Notes under the pieces: generated by a model
Database searches by the model: none
Told to the model about the DNA's origin: nothing
The model's input: only the letters and a program-made list of their open reading frames with translations
Part shown: in pieces, positions 1-8,338 of the stretch
How the letters are laid out: each line of letters starts with the position of its first letter
Numbering within the stretch: position 1 is the stretch's first letter
Made by a program: the position numbers and the translations under genes
DNA from: Comamonadaceae bacterium
GTDB taxonomy: Bacteria; Pseudomonadota; Gammaproteobacteria; Burkholderiales; Burkholderiaceae_C
Length of the DNA stretch: 64,000 nucleotides
Reading direction: 5' to 3'
Assembly (NCBI GenBank): GCA_021299875.1
Contig: JAJTEW010000012.1
Location: 62,001-126,000, forward strand

Positions 1-135
1 ATGAAGTTGTTGGAGGCTGAAGGCGGGAGCAAAAAATACATCAAAGTCCAGATGAGCAACGAATGCCCCTCCCTGCCCTCCGGAGGTATTGGTCCAAATT
101 ACGGCGTCATTTCACCACCGAGTTTGTACAAGTGA
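1..135 (+). CDS. possible 3' end of an unidentified gene
   Basis: The frame is open from the left edge of the window to a TGA at 133-135, giving 44 residues. An ATG occupies bases 1-3 but may be an internal codon of a gene that begins outside the window. The sequence starts MKLLEAEGGSKKYIKVQ and ends SPPSLYK. I recognise no family or motif. It may be a real C-terminus or chance. Confidence 0.2.
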   Translation: MKLLEAEGGSKKYIKVQMSNECPSLPSGGIGPNYGVISPPSLYK

Positions 136-169
136 TGCGGAGCAAAACCTCTGGCGTACCCGCCATTTT

Positions 170-183
170 TTGAACAAATTCAA
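170..183. promoter_or_regulatory. FNR-like dyad upstream of the Crp/Fnr-PAS gene
   Basis: TTGAACAAATTCAA is a perfect 5-bp inverted repeat with a 4-bp spacer, the same 5-4-5 geometry as the FNR site TTGAT-N4-ATCAA. It lies 133 bp upstream of the ATG at 317, in an otherwise featureless 180-bp intergenic stretch. Autoregulation by the downstream Crp/Fnr-type protein is an inference from position and spacing only. Confidence 0.3.
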
Positions 184-316
184 GCCAATGGGTATAGACC
201 TTTGGGCACACACCAACAGGCCGTAAGGTCAATGGACGTCACGTTTTTTAAGACCGAGCATCCAGCCATGGTTTGAACTGCAAGGCTTGCAGTGACCTTC
301 ACCTTTGGAGATAAGC

Positions 317-1720
317 ATGTTGAACCCCCATACCATCTTCACTCCGCGCACTTTCCCCCCCCAGTTGGTCAGTGCGCCTGAATTGCAGGCCTTGTTGTAT
401 GACCATTTCTTAGGGGCAGAGGCGCATGCCGATCACGCGTGTGCCGACGTTTCACAGTGGCGTTCAAACGGCATGTCCACAGGCAAGACCGCTTTGCCTG
501 ACAACCTGATTTTGTCGTCCCTGTCGGCCGCCGAGTTGGCCCATTTGGTGCCTCACCTCGAACGCATCACCTTGACCACAGGGCAGGTCATTGGCCAGCC
601 TGGTCAAGCCTTGCAGCATGTTTACTTCCCCACGAGTTGCAGCTTGTCTTGGGTGTCACACACGGTCGATGGCGAGTCCGATGAGCTGGCGCTGGTGGGG
701 CGCGATGGCCTGATCGGTGTGCCCTTGGTGTTGGGTGGCGCGGCCATGCAGCACACAGTGCAAGTGCAATGCGGCGGTGAAGCTTTGCGCATGGGCGCCG
801 ATGTGTTCGTGCGGCAAATGTCTGCGCCATCGCGCCTGCACAAGTTGGCCTTGCTTTACGTGCAATGGCAAATGGGGCAGATGGCACAAAGCATTGTGTG
901 CAGCCGTCACCATGCCGTGTCGGAGCGCCTGAGCCATTGGTTGCTGAGCAACGCCCAAGGCGCCAACTCCCAAGAGCTGCGCGTCACGCACGAAACCATT
1001 TCGCACATGTTGGGTGTGCGGCGCGAGTCGATCACCCAAGCCGCAGGACGATTCCAAGCGGCCGGCTGGATCGCCAACAGCCGAGGCAAGATCACCCTGA
1101 AAGACCCGGAGGGCTTGCGTTCGATGGCCTGTGAGTGCCAGGCGCGCAGCCAGCAGGAATCCAAACGCTACCTACAGCAACTGGCCCAATTGGCCCAGCA
1201 TGCCCCCCTGCATGGGGATGCAGGCCATGCTTCTGAACCTTTGGCACTGACGCCCTATGGTTTGCCCCCCGATACGCCCATGTCACTGAAGGGCGATTTG
1301 CAAAAATATGTCGATGCCTATGACTTTGCCCCGGTGGGCTTTGTCACCTTGGACGCCCAGGGGCGCATCCTTCAGACCAATTTGGCGGGCGCCATCTTGT
1401 TGGACATTCAGCGCTCGCAATGCCAGCACCATGCTTTTTCAGACTTTTTGGCCGACGAATCACAAGCGGCTTTTGCACATTTTCACCTTGAGGTCTTGGG
1501 CGGGCAGTGCAGTCGCCACTGCGTGGTGCACTTCACGGCCACGGTGCACCGCAGTGCCTTGCAGGTGCGGATTGATGCCACGGTGGACGAGTGGGGAGTC
1601 GAAAATCGGATGGTGCTGATCGATGTGAGCGACCCAACCCAATGGGCGGCCGGGCGCGATCCGCATTGGCCGGGCGACGCACGGCCCGCGGCTTTGCTCA
1701 ACCCGCTGCGCCGAATGTGA
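317..1720 (+). CDS. Crp/Fnr-family regulator with C-terminal PAS-like domain
   Basis: A 467-residue protein. A cyclic-nucleotide-binding-type beta-roll covers about residues 60-180. A Crp-type winged HTH follows at about 220-270, with recognition-helix region ISHMLGVRRESITQAAGRF. About residues 330-440 resemble a PAS sensor domain (AYDFAPVGFVTLDAQGRIL). Ordinary Crp/Fnr proteins are about 220-250 aa, so the PAS-like C-terminus is an addition. The start at 317 is chosen because GGAG at 307-310 is correctly spaced before it; an in-frame TTG at 305 overlaps that Shine-Dalgarno. ATG 473, nearer the conserved domain, is an alternative. No Fe-S cysteine cluster like that of FNR is apparent, so the ligand is unknown. 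The gene stands alone. Confidence 0.8.
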   Translation: MLNPHTIFTPRTFPPQLVSAPELQALLYDHFLGAEAHADHACADVSQWRSNGMSTGKTALPDNLILSSLSAAELAHLVPHLERITLTTGQVIGQPGQALQHVYFPTSCSLSWVSHTVDGESDELALVGRDGLIGVPLVLGGAAMQHTVQVQCGGEALRMGADVFVRQMSAPSRLHKLALLYVQWQMGQMAQSIVCSRHHAVSERLSHWLLSNAQGANSQELRVTHETISHMLGVRRESITQAAGRFQAAGWIANSRGKITLKDPEGLRSMACECQARSQQESKRYLQQLAQLAQHAPLHGDAGHASEPLALTPYGLPPDTPMSLKGDLQKYVDAYDFAPVGFVTLDAQGRILQTNLAGAILLDIQRSQCQHHAFSDFLADESQAAFAHFHLEVLGGQCSRHCVVHFTATVHRSALQVRIDATVDEWGVENRMVLIDVSDPTQWAAGRDPHWPGDARPAALLNPLRRM

Positions 1721-1786
1721 GGCTGTACCGGGGCGCCTGTCCTGGACAAGACACAGGGGCCTTGAGGCTTGGCTAAGATAGGCGGC

Positions 1787-2791
<1,005 letters not shown>

Positions 2792-3136
2792 CAGCTTGGC
2801 CATCCTCGGGCTTGACCCGGTCAAGTGCCATAGCCCCACTTCACATGGTGTCTTTCCATTTGATCTTTGTTGAAAGAGGTTCGACGGTCCACCGTGTGCA
2901 CAGGTACATCAGCCTCGGCTGAGGCTGATGTTTTGCGTCTGCCACAGAAGGCTGGATGGCTGCCTTCGCTGTCGTCCGTGGCTTGGGTGAGCTGTGTGAA
3001 CCATCGCACCGACACGCAGCCACTGTCACATGCAATATGTCTTCGTGGATCGCTCAACGTTAACGCGTCAGTCCGTTGGCGGGCCATTGCACTTTGGCAC
3101 CCTGACGACACACCCCTCCGGACAAGGAACCCCCAA
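2792..3136. other. intergenic region between the aldo/keto reductase and HiPIP genes
   Basis: These 345 bp hold no convincing gene. They contain a perfect 6-bp inverted repeat (CTTGAC CCG GTCAAG, about 2809-2823) and the strong hairpin at 2906-2931 listed separately. The promoter and leader of the HiPIP gene must lie in the second half, but no clear -35/-10 pair could be assigned. AAGGAA at 3125-3130 is the HiPIP ribosome binding site. Confidence 0.5.
2906..2934 (+). terminator. hairpin, probable terminator of the aldo/keto reductase gene
   Basis: ACATCAGCCT and AGGCTGATGT form a perfect 10-bp stem around the six-base loop CGGCTG, followed by TTTT and then GCG. The stem is strong but the T-tract is short, so termination may be partial. 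It lies about 115 bp after the stop codon of the reductase gene. Confidence 0.5.
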
Positions 3137-3535
3137 ATGAAAACGCCAACACGCAGACGCTTTATCGAAATCATGCCCTTTGCCGGTCTTGCACTGTTGG
3201 CCGCTTGCTCGCCCAAAGTCGAACCACAGAGTGCGCCGATGGCGACCACGCCCGCCCCGAATCCGGCACCCACGCCCGCACCAGCACCATCAAAGACGGC
3301 CATCAATCTCCCAATGGTCGAAAAAGGCGACGCCCAAGCCGTAGTATTTGGTTATGTGGACGACGCGACCCAAGCGGACAAGGTGAAATTCAAAAACCAC
3401 GTGTCTGGCAGTGCTTGCAGCAACTGCGCCTTGTACCAAGGCAAGGCAGGCGATGTCGCCGGTGGATGCCCTCTGTTTGCCGGCAAGAATGTGGCGGCCA
3501 AGGGTTGGTGCACGTCCTGGGCCAAAAAGGCCTGA
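3137..3535 (+). CDS. high-potential iron-sulfur protein (HiPIP), lipoprotein
   Basis: A 132-aa small electron carrier of the cell envelope. Residues 1-24 combine a twin-arginine-like RRRF with a lipobox ending in Cys24 (LLAAC), so a Tat-exported, lipid-anchored protein is likely. A Pro/Ala-rich tether (about 28-52) follows. The four ligands of the 4Fe-4S cluster are Cys94, Cys97, Cys111 and Cys125, in the HiPIP pattern C-x2-C-x13-C-x13-C, with the usual WCTSW near the end. AAGGAA at 3125-3130 is the ribosome binding site. HiPIPs pass electrons to photosynthetic reaction centres or terminal oxidases in related bacteria; no such partner is encoded nearby. Confidence 0.92.
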   Translation: MKTPTRRRFIEIMPFAGLALLAACSPKVEPQSAPMATTPAPNPAPTPAPAPSKTAINLPMVEKGDAQAVVFGYVDDATQADKVKFKNHVSGSACSNCALYQGKAGDVAGGCPLFAGKNVAAKGWCTSWAKKA

Positions 3536-3573
3536 GCCACCCAAAGAGGGTCATCAGTGTCAATAAGATCACC

Positions 3574-4392
3574 ATGATTCTTTTGCGACGCCTTTCCCTC
3601 CTTTCGCTGTTGCTTGCGGCGCTGACACTCGGTGGATGCCAAACCACCACCAGTGGTGGTGCGGTCGGCACGGACCGTAAACAGCTCCTTCTGGTTTCGT
3701 CCCAGCAGCTTGAACAGATGGCGGCGCAAAGTTACAGCAAGCTGACTTCCGAAGCCGCTGCAAAAGGCACCCTCAATACCGATGCTTCCATGCTTCGGCG
3801 CCTTCGTGCCATTGCCCAGAGAATTGAACCCCAGACAAAAATTTTTCGTCCCGACGCGCCTGATTGGAAGTGGGAAGTCAACATGATCAACAGCAGTGAA
3901 CTCAATGCATTCTGTATGCCGGGTGGAAAAATCATTTTTTATTCAGGCCTGATCCGGCAACTGAATCTGACCGATGAAGAAATAGCCGTGGTGATGGGGC
4001 ACGAAATTTCGCATGCATTGAGGGAACACTCACGCGAACAGGTCTCGCAGGCCTTGGCTGCACAATCCGCAATAGGACTGGGCGCTGCACTGTTCGGCTT
4101 TGGCCAAGGTTCTGCCGACATTGCAGGAATCCTGTACCAGTCTCTCGTAGCAACCCGCTTCAGCCGGACCGATGAGAATGAAGCCGATCGAATGGGTCTG
4201 GAACTCTCAGCGCGGGCTGGTTATGACCCGCGCGCAGGGGTCACGCTGTGGCAGAAAATGCTCAAAGCCAACAGTGGAGACAGCCCCCCCGTATTCTTAA
4301 GCACTCACCCAACAGAGGCAAGCCGCGTGCAGCAAATCGAAGAATTGCTGCCGACTGTCTTGCCTTTGTACAAAGCTGCGCGCCGAGACTGA
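3574..4392 (+). CDS. M48-family metalloprotease, lipoprotein
   Basis: A 272-aa zinc metallopeptidase related to BepA/LoiP-type periplasmic quality-control proteases. A signal peptide ends in a lipobox with Cys22 (LTLGGC). The zinc motif HEISH is at residues 143-147, and ENEAD further on should supply the third ligand. The C-terminal STHPTEASRVQQIEELLP is typical of the family. There are no TPR repeats, so it is the short form rather than full BepA. It starts 38 bp after the HiPIP gene and may be cotranscribed with it. The start is ATG 3574; the only purine-rich stretch (GAGGG near 3545) is unusually far upstream. Confidence 0.88.
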   Translation: MILLRRLSLLSLLLAALTLGGCQTTTSGGAVGTDRKQLLLVSSQQLEQMAAQSYSKLTSEAAAKGTLNTDASMLRRLRAIAQRIEPQTKIFRPDAPDWKWEVNMINSSELNAFCMPGGKIIFYSGLIRQLNLTDEEIAVVMGHEISHALREHSREQVSQALAAQSAIGLGAALFGFGQGSADIAGILYQSLVATRFSRTDENEADRMGLELSARAGYDPRAGVTLWQKMLKANSGDSPPVFLSTHPTEASRVQQIEELLPTVLPLYKAARRD

Positions 4393-4404
4393 GACTGACA
4401 TCAC

Positions 4405-4431
4405 AAGGGCCCCGAAGGGCCCTTGCTTTTT
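4405..4431 (+). terminator. rho-independent terminator of the M48 peptidase gene
   Basis: AAGGGCCC and GGGCCCTT form a perfect 8-bp stem with a CGAA tetraloop at 4405-4424, followed by GC and TTTTT. It sits 12 bp after the peptidase stop codon and in front of the convergent gentisate operon. Confidence 0.9.
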
Positions 4432-4443
4432 GGAGGTTTTTGA

Positions 4444-5082
4444 TCAGCCCGCATCCGGCTGCTGCCCCGGCGCAGCTCTTTGAAAGGCCTCCAGTGCCAT
4501 GCAGGCTTTTTCCACCGCCATGATGTGTGGCCATTTCGTCAGGTCCACATGAAAGCGGCGAGCGCTTTCAACCTGGGGCAACAGGTACACATCGGCCAGC
4601 GTGGGCGTGTCGCCAAAGCTGAAACGGCCGCGTGTCTTGTCAGCCGCGATCAGGGCTTCGTAGGCGTCAAAGCCTGCGCTGATCCAGTTGGCGCACCAGG
4701 CGTTGATGGCGTCTTCGTTGGCACCGAATTGTTGGCGCAGCGTTTGCAACACGCGGCGGTTGTTGAGGGGATGGATGTCACAACCCACCATGGCCGCCAG
4801 TGCACGCACACGGGCGCGGTCGTCCGCGCCTGCAGGCAGCAGGGCGGGCGTGGGGTGTTTTTCTTCCAGCCATTCGATGATGGCCGGCGATTGGATCAGC
4901 ACCTGCTTACCGGTGTCGAGCGCAGGCACCATTTGCTGAGGGTTGACCGACTTGAAGGCTTCGCCTTGTTGTTCATCGACACGCAGGTCCACCGCCACGT
5001 AGTTGGTGGCCACGCCTTTGAGGTTCAGGGCAATGCGCAGGCGGTGCGAGGTGCCGCTTCTGAAAAAACTGTAGAGCTTCAT
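4444..5082 (-). CDS. nagL: maleylpyruvate isomerase (zeta-class GST family)
   Basis: A 212-aa zeta-class glutathione transferase fold enzyme. The N-terminal RSGTSHRLRIALNLKG matches the glutathione-binding signature of maleylacetoacetate/maleylpyruvate isomerases, and SPAIIEWLEE is the second glutathione-contact region. By position it should convert maleylpyruvate to fumarylpyruvate, the third step of gentisate degradation. It is the last gene of the operon, 58 bp after the hydrolase. AGGAAA lies 6 bp before ATG 5082, and longer upstream starts lack support. A maleylacetoacetate isomerase of tyrosine catabolism would look alike; the neighbours decide. Confidence 0.9.
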   Translation of the reverse strand: MKLYSFFRSGTSHRLRIALNLKGVATNYVAVDLRVDEQQGEAFKSVNPQQMVPALDTGKQVLIQSPAIIEWLEEKHPTPALLPAGADDRARVRALAAMVGCDIHPLNNRRVLQTLRQQFGANEDAINAWCANWISAGFDAYEALIAADKTRGRFSFGDTPTLADVYLLPQVESARRFHVDLTKWPHIMAVEKACMALEAFQRAAPGQQPDAG

Positions 5083-5140
5083 GGTCTGATTTCCTGTTGG
5101 GGCTGGTGCGTGAGGGCGTGGCGTCTGAGGTTGGCCTGAC

Positions 5141-5842
5141 TTATTCAGCAGCGCCAATCGTGAGCGCAATCTCGGCCACGCCTTCGACCCGGCCCGTGAT
5201 TTTGTCACCACTCACCACGGCGCCCACGCCTTCGGGGGTGCCGGTGTAGATCAGGTCGCCCGGTTGCAAGTGGTAGTAGGTGGACAGGTCGGCGATGATT
5301 TCACGGATGTTCCAGATCAGCTTGTCCACGTTGGACGACTGCTTGGTTTGGCCATTCACTTCCAAAGCAATGGCGCCGTTCTCGATCACCACGCTGGGCA
5401 TGGGCACGATCTCGGAGCAGACCGAGCCTTGCTCGATGTCTTTGCCCGTGTCCCAAGGGCGGCCTTTGTCGCGCGCCACCAGTTGCAGGTCGCGGCGGGT
5501 CATGTCCAAACCTGCGCCGTAGCCATAGACCAGTTCGTGCGCGTTGGCTTCACTCACGCGAAAACCTGCTTTGCCAATCGCCAGCACCAGTTCCATTTCG
5601 AAGTGGTAGTTGTTTGTGCGCGGCGGGTAGGCGATGGTGGCACCACTTTCGACCAGGGTCTGCGGCGACTTGGTGAAGTAAAACGCCTGCTCGACGCTCT
5701 TGTCGACCGGGCGGCCCATCTCGACGGCGTGTGCATGGTAATTGCGGCCCACGCAGAAGATGCGGTTGACAGGGAAGCGCTCTTGTTGGCCACGGATGGG
5801 CAGGGAGGGGGTGGCGGGAGGGGTGAAGAGGTAAGAAGTCAT
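5141..5842 (-). CDS. nagK: fumarylpyruvate hydrolase (FAH family)
   Basis: A 233-aa fumarylacetoacetate-hydrolase-fold enzyme that should split fumarylpyruvate into fumarate and pyruvate. IFCVGRNYHAHAVEMG, the metal-binding E-x-E in HFEMELVLAIG, and GDLIYTGTPEGVGAV are family signatures. The start is ambiguous. ATG 5842 (MTSYLFTPP) fits homologues best, and ATG 5851 is also possible. A TTG at 5866 overlaps the stop of the dioxygenase gene. Whichever start is used, coupling to the upstream gene is tight. Confidence 0.92.
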   Translation of the reverse strand: MTSYLFTPPATPSLPIRGQQERFPVNRIFCVGRNYHAHAVEMGRPVDKSVEQAFYFTKSPQTLVESGATIAYPPRTNNYHFEMELVLAIGKAGFRVSEANAHELVYGYGAGLDMTRRDLQLVARDKGRPWDTGKDIEQGSVCSEIVPMPSVVIENGAIALEVNGQTKQSSNVDKLIWNIREIIADLSTYYHLQPGDLIYTGTPEGVGAVVSGDKITGRVEGVAEIALTIGAAE

Positions 5843-5862
5843 GGGTTCCATTGAAATAAAAA

Positions 5863-6900
5863 TCAACCGCGGTTTTCGTACACGCCCAGCTTGCGGTGCA
5901 AGGGCGATTCGTCGGCGATGAAGAGGAAGGCAGGTTTAGCTGTCTGGAGGTTGGTCAGCGTCACGGCTTCATAGCCGGGTGCGCAGCAGGTGTCGGCTTC
6001 GGCCAGTGTGAAGGTGCTGGCCACGATGTGTGCCTGCACCGCGCCTTCGATGACGTGGAAGACCTGTGCGGGCGAGCGTGCGGCCAAGCGCAGAGTCTGG
6101 CCGGGGCGCAGCATCAGGGCGTAAAAGCCCAAGATGTTTTCGGCGTCGCCACCGGTCTCGGGGTTGGTGTAAGTCACTTGCACTTGTTCGAGACCCGCAT
6201 CGTCAGAGGCCAGTGATTCGAGCGCGGCTTTGGCGTCTTGCCAGGCGTAGCGCAGCATGGGGTAGGCCTTCTTGCTGCGCTCAAAAACATGGCTGGGCAC
6301 CACGCCGCCACGGGCGTATTGCTTGTCGCCCTGGCCGGGCACCACGTTTTGGCGGTCGCCGTTGATGTGGTAACTGGCCTCCATGTAATAGACCAAGGGC
6401 AAGTCCAGCACATCGAGCCAGATCACAGGCTCGGTGCCGTCGTGGCCGTGTTCGTGCCACAGGCCGGTGGGCGTGAGGATCAAGTCGCCTCGGCTCATGG
6501 GGCATTTCGCGCCATCCACCGTGGTCCAGGCGCCTTCGCCTTCCACGACCATGCGCACCGCATTGGGGGTGTGGCGGTGGCTGGGGGCCCATTCGCCGGG
6601 CATGAGCAGTTGCATGCCCAAGTACATGGCGGCGCTGGCCTGCATTTTGTCGAGGCCGTGGCCGGGGTTGGCCAGCACCAGCACGCGGCGCTCGGCTTTT
6701 TCAATCGGGGTGAGCTCGCCCGCTTTGAGCAGCAGGGGCTTGATGTCCTTGTAGGCCCAGCAGGTGGGCTGGGTCTGCCTGGTGGGCACTTTGGGCGGCA
6801 GCACGCCGCGCAGGCTGGGCCACAGCGGCACCAGATTCAAGTCGCGCAGGTCCTGCACATAGTCTTTGGGCAGGTCTTCGATTCGGCCGAGGTCGTTCAT
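5863..6900 (-). CDS. nagI: gentisate 1,2-dioxygenase
   Basis: A 345-aa bicupin Fe(II) enzyme that opens the ring of gentisate to maleylpyruvate. The N-terminal cupin carries metal-ligand motif SHRHTPNAVRMVVEGEG and the following TGLWHEHGHDG. The C-terminal half is the second cupin (VFHVIEGAVQAHI). The length matches the family. It lies 17 bp downstream of the hydroxylase gene. CGGAGAC provides a ribosome binding site for ATG 6900. Confidence 0.95.
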   Translation of the reverse strand: MNDLGRIEDLPKDYVQDLRDLNLVPLWPSLRGVLPPKVPTRQTQPTCWAYKDIKPLLLKAGELTPIEKAERRVLVLANPGHGLDKMQASAAMYLGMQLLMPGEWAPSHRHTPNAVRMVVEGEGAWTTVDGAKCPMSRGDLILTPTGLWHEHGHDGTEPVIWLDVLDLPLVYYMEASYHINGDRQNVVPGQGDKQYARGGVVPSHVFERSKKAYPMLRYAWQDAKAALESLASDDAGLEQVQVTYTNPETGGDAENILGFYALMLRPGQTLRLAARSPAQVFHVIEGAVQAHIVASTFTLAEADTCCAPGYEAVTLTNLQTAKPAFLFIADESPLHRKLGVYENRG

Positions 6901-6917
6901 CTTGTGTCTCCGAGCAA

Positions 6918-8129
6918 TCAGTGATGTTGTGCGGCGTCGAGGCAGTTGCCCACATTCCAGCCGTAAAGCCATGCCATCGCATCATAAAAGCGCTCGGGGC
7001 TGCGGCCGCGCCACAGGTCATTGCGCACCAAACGCTCCACGCCTTTGGCGTGGTAGATGCGGCCCATCTCGCGGCTCGACAGCACGATGCGGGCGGTGCG
7101 GGCCACGCGGGCGCGTTGGTACATGTCCAGCGCTTGGGGCCAGTCGTTGTGGTGTGCGCGCAGCGCCTCGCCCAAAGTGACGGCGTCTTCCATCGCCATG
7201 CAGGCGCCTTGGGCCATGTATTGGGTGGTGGGATGGGCGGCGTCGCCCAGCAAGGTCACGCGGCCGTAAGTCCACTGGCCAATCGGCTCGCGGTCTGCGG
7301 TGGCCCAGCGCTTCCAGGTCTTGGGCAGGTCAATCAGCTGTCGGGCCTTGGGGCAGATGCCCTGAAAGTAGCTTTGCACTTCCTCTTTGCTGCCGTCCTT
7401 GACGCCCCATTCTTCTGGCTCGCGGCTGTGGAAGGTCACGACCACGTTGTACTGCTCACCGCCGCGCAGCGGGTAGTGCACCAGGTGGCAGTTGGGGCCC
7501 ACCCAAATGGCGGCGGCGTTCCACTGCAGGTCGGCTGGAAAGTCTTTTTTCTCGACCACGGCGCGGTAGACCACATGGCCAGTGACGCGGGCCGGATCGC
7601 CCACGAACTGCTCGCGCACCACCGATTTCACGCCATCGGCCCCGATCAGTGCGCAGCCCTTGAAGGCCTTGCCGTTTGGGTCCCACACGGTCACGCTGTG
7701 CTCGTCTTGTTCGATGCGCACCACCCGGGTGCTGGTGTGAAACTGTACTTGCCCGGTTTCTTGTGCGGCTTCGAGCAAGGACAAATGCACATCGGCGCGG
7801 TGGATGACGGCATAGGGGTTGCCAAAGCGCTGGCGGAATTTTTCGTCCGTGGGGATCTTGCCGACTTGGTACTCGTCAAGTGCGTCATGCATCACCATGA
7901 AGTCGGTGTAGACCGCACGGCCTCGGGCCTTGTCACCGACGCCCAAAGCGTCAAACGCATGAAACCCGTTGGGTCCAATTTGGATGCCCGCGCCGATTTC
8001 GCCGATCTCGGGGGCTTGCTCCAGCACCGTGACGTGAAAGCCTTGGCGCACCAGGGCAAGGGCGGCGGCCAAGCCGCCAATGCCGCCACCTGCGACCAGG
8101 ACGGGAAGTGGAGTGGGCGCAGTGCTCAT
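6918..8129 (-). CDS. nagX: FAD-dependent 3-hydroxybenzoate 6-hydroxylase (likely)
   Basis: A 403-aa group A flavoprotein monooxygenase. The N-terminal dinucleotide fold is VLVAGGGIGGLAAALAL, the middle motif DGVKSVVRE, and the second FAD motif LLGDAAHPTTQYMAQGA. As first gene of a hydroxylase - gentisate dioxygenase - hydrolase - isomerase operon it most likely makes gentisate from 3-hydroxybenzoate, as NagX does in related naphthalene degraders; salicylate 5-hydroxylation normally needs a multicomponent enzyme. ATG 8129 has GGAA upstream; an in-frame ATG at 8180 lies inside a palindrome and would add 17 residues without homology. No regulator gene is adjacent. Confidence 0.88.
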   Translation of the reverse strand: MSTAPTPLPVLVAGGGIGGLAAALALVRQGFHVTVLEQAPEIGEIGAGIQIGPNGFHAFDALGVGDKARGRAVYTDFMVMHDALDEYQVGKIPTDEKFRQRFGNPYAVIHRADVHLSLLEAAQETGQVQFHTSTRVVRIEQDEHSVTVWDPNGKAFKGCALIGADGVKSVVREQFVGDPARVTGHVVYRAVVEKKDFPADLQWNAAAIWVGPNCHLVHYPLRGGEQYNVVVTFHSREPEEWGVKDGSKEEVQSYFQGICPKARQLIDLPKTWKRWATADREPIGQWTYGRVTLLGDAAHPTTQYMAQGACMAMEDAVTLGEALRAHHNDWPQALDMYQRARVARTARIVLSSREMGRIYHAKGVERLVRNDLWRGRSPERFYDAMAWLYGWNVGNCLDAAQHH

Positions 8130-8168
8130 GGGAGTTCCAGCCAAGGAAGTTGAAAAAGTGACGAGATT

Positions 8169-8182
8169 ATATGCATGCATAT
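8169..8182. promoter_or_regulatory. 14-bp palindrome in the nag operon promoter region
   Basis: ATATGCATGCATAT is a perfect palindrome 40 bp upstream of the hydroxylase start codon. Its AT-rich arms around a GCATGC core are typical of MarR-type operators. A related palindrome with the same core precedes the aromatic operon at 34890-34901. The regulator is not encoded in the window. Confidence 0.45.
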
Positions 8183-8224
8183 TAATTGTGCCAATTTTTG
8201 TCAGTTTGCTTTTTATCGAGTGAA

Positions 8225-8232
8225 AACCCTAG
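8225..8232 (+). promoter_or_regulatory. AACCCTAG motif upstream of paaZ
   Basis: AACCCTAG occurs here, overlapping the perfect palindrome ACCCTAGGGT, 106 bp before the paaZ ATG. The same octamer recurs at 31833 and 34839, and a one-base variant at 43990, each on the sense strand upstream of a catabolic, transport or regulatory gene. The function is unknown. Confidence 0.3.
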
Positions 8233-8267
8233 GGTGAATGGGGCAGGTCGTCGTCAGTCAAAGCGAC

Positions 8268-8296
8268 TAGAATTAGCCGACCGCCCGGTTGGTTAA
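8268..8296 (+). promoter_or_regulatory. paaZ promoter -10 and abutting TetR-type operator
   Basis: TAGAAT at 8268-8273 is a good -10 hexamer; no clear -35 was found. It is overlapped and followed by an imperfect inverted repeat at 8273-8296, with inner arms CCGACCG and CGGTTGG separated by CC and outer arms TTA and TAA. The half-site resembles those of TetR-family PaaR repressors of phenylacetate genes in beta-proteobacteria, as I recall them. A repressor here would block the start site. Confidence 0.45.
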
Positions 8297-8338
8297 TTCA
8301 TGCAGACCGGGTTTGAACTTCTCAGAAAGCGCTTACCC

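Noticed and set aside
2906..2931. Possible CRISPR repeat or mobile-element end
   Set aside because: There is only one copy; it is a simple hairpin followed by Ts and fits a terminator.
3137..3535. HiPIP as proof of phototrophy
   Set aside because: HiPIPs also serve respiratory chains, and no photosynthesis gene is in the window.
6921..8153. Long plus-strand frame (410 codons) opposite the 3-hydroxybenzoate hydroxylase
   Set aside because: The minus-strand gene has all flavoprotein motifs and an operon context; the plus frame has none.
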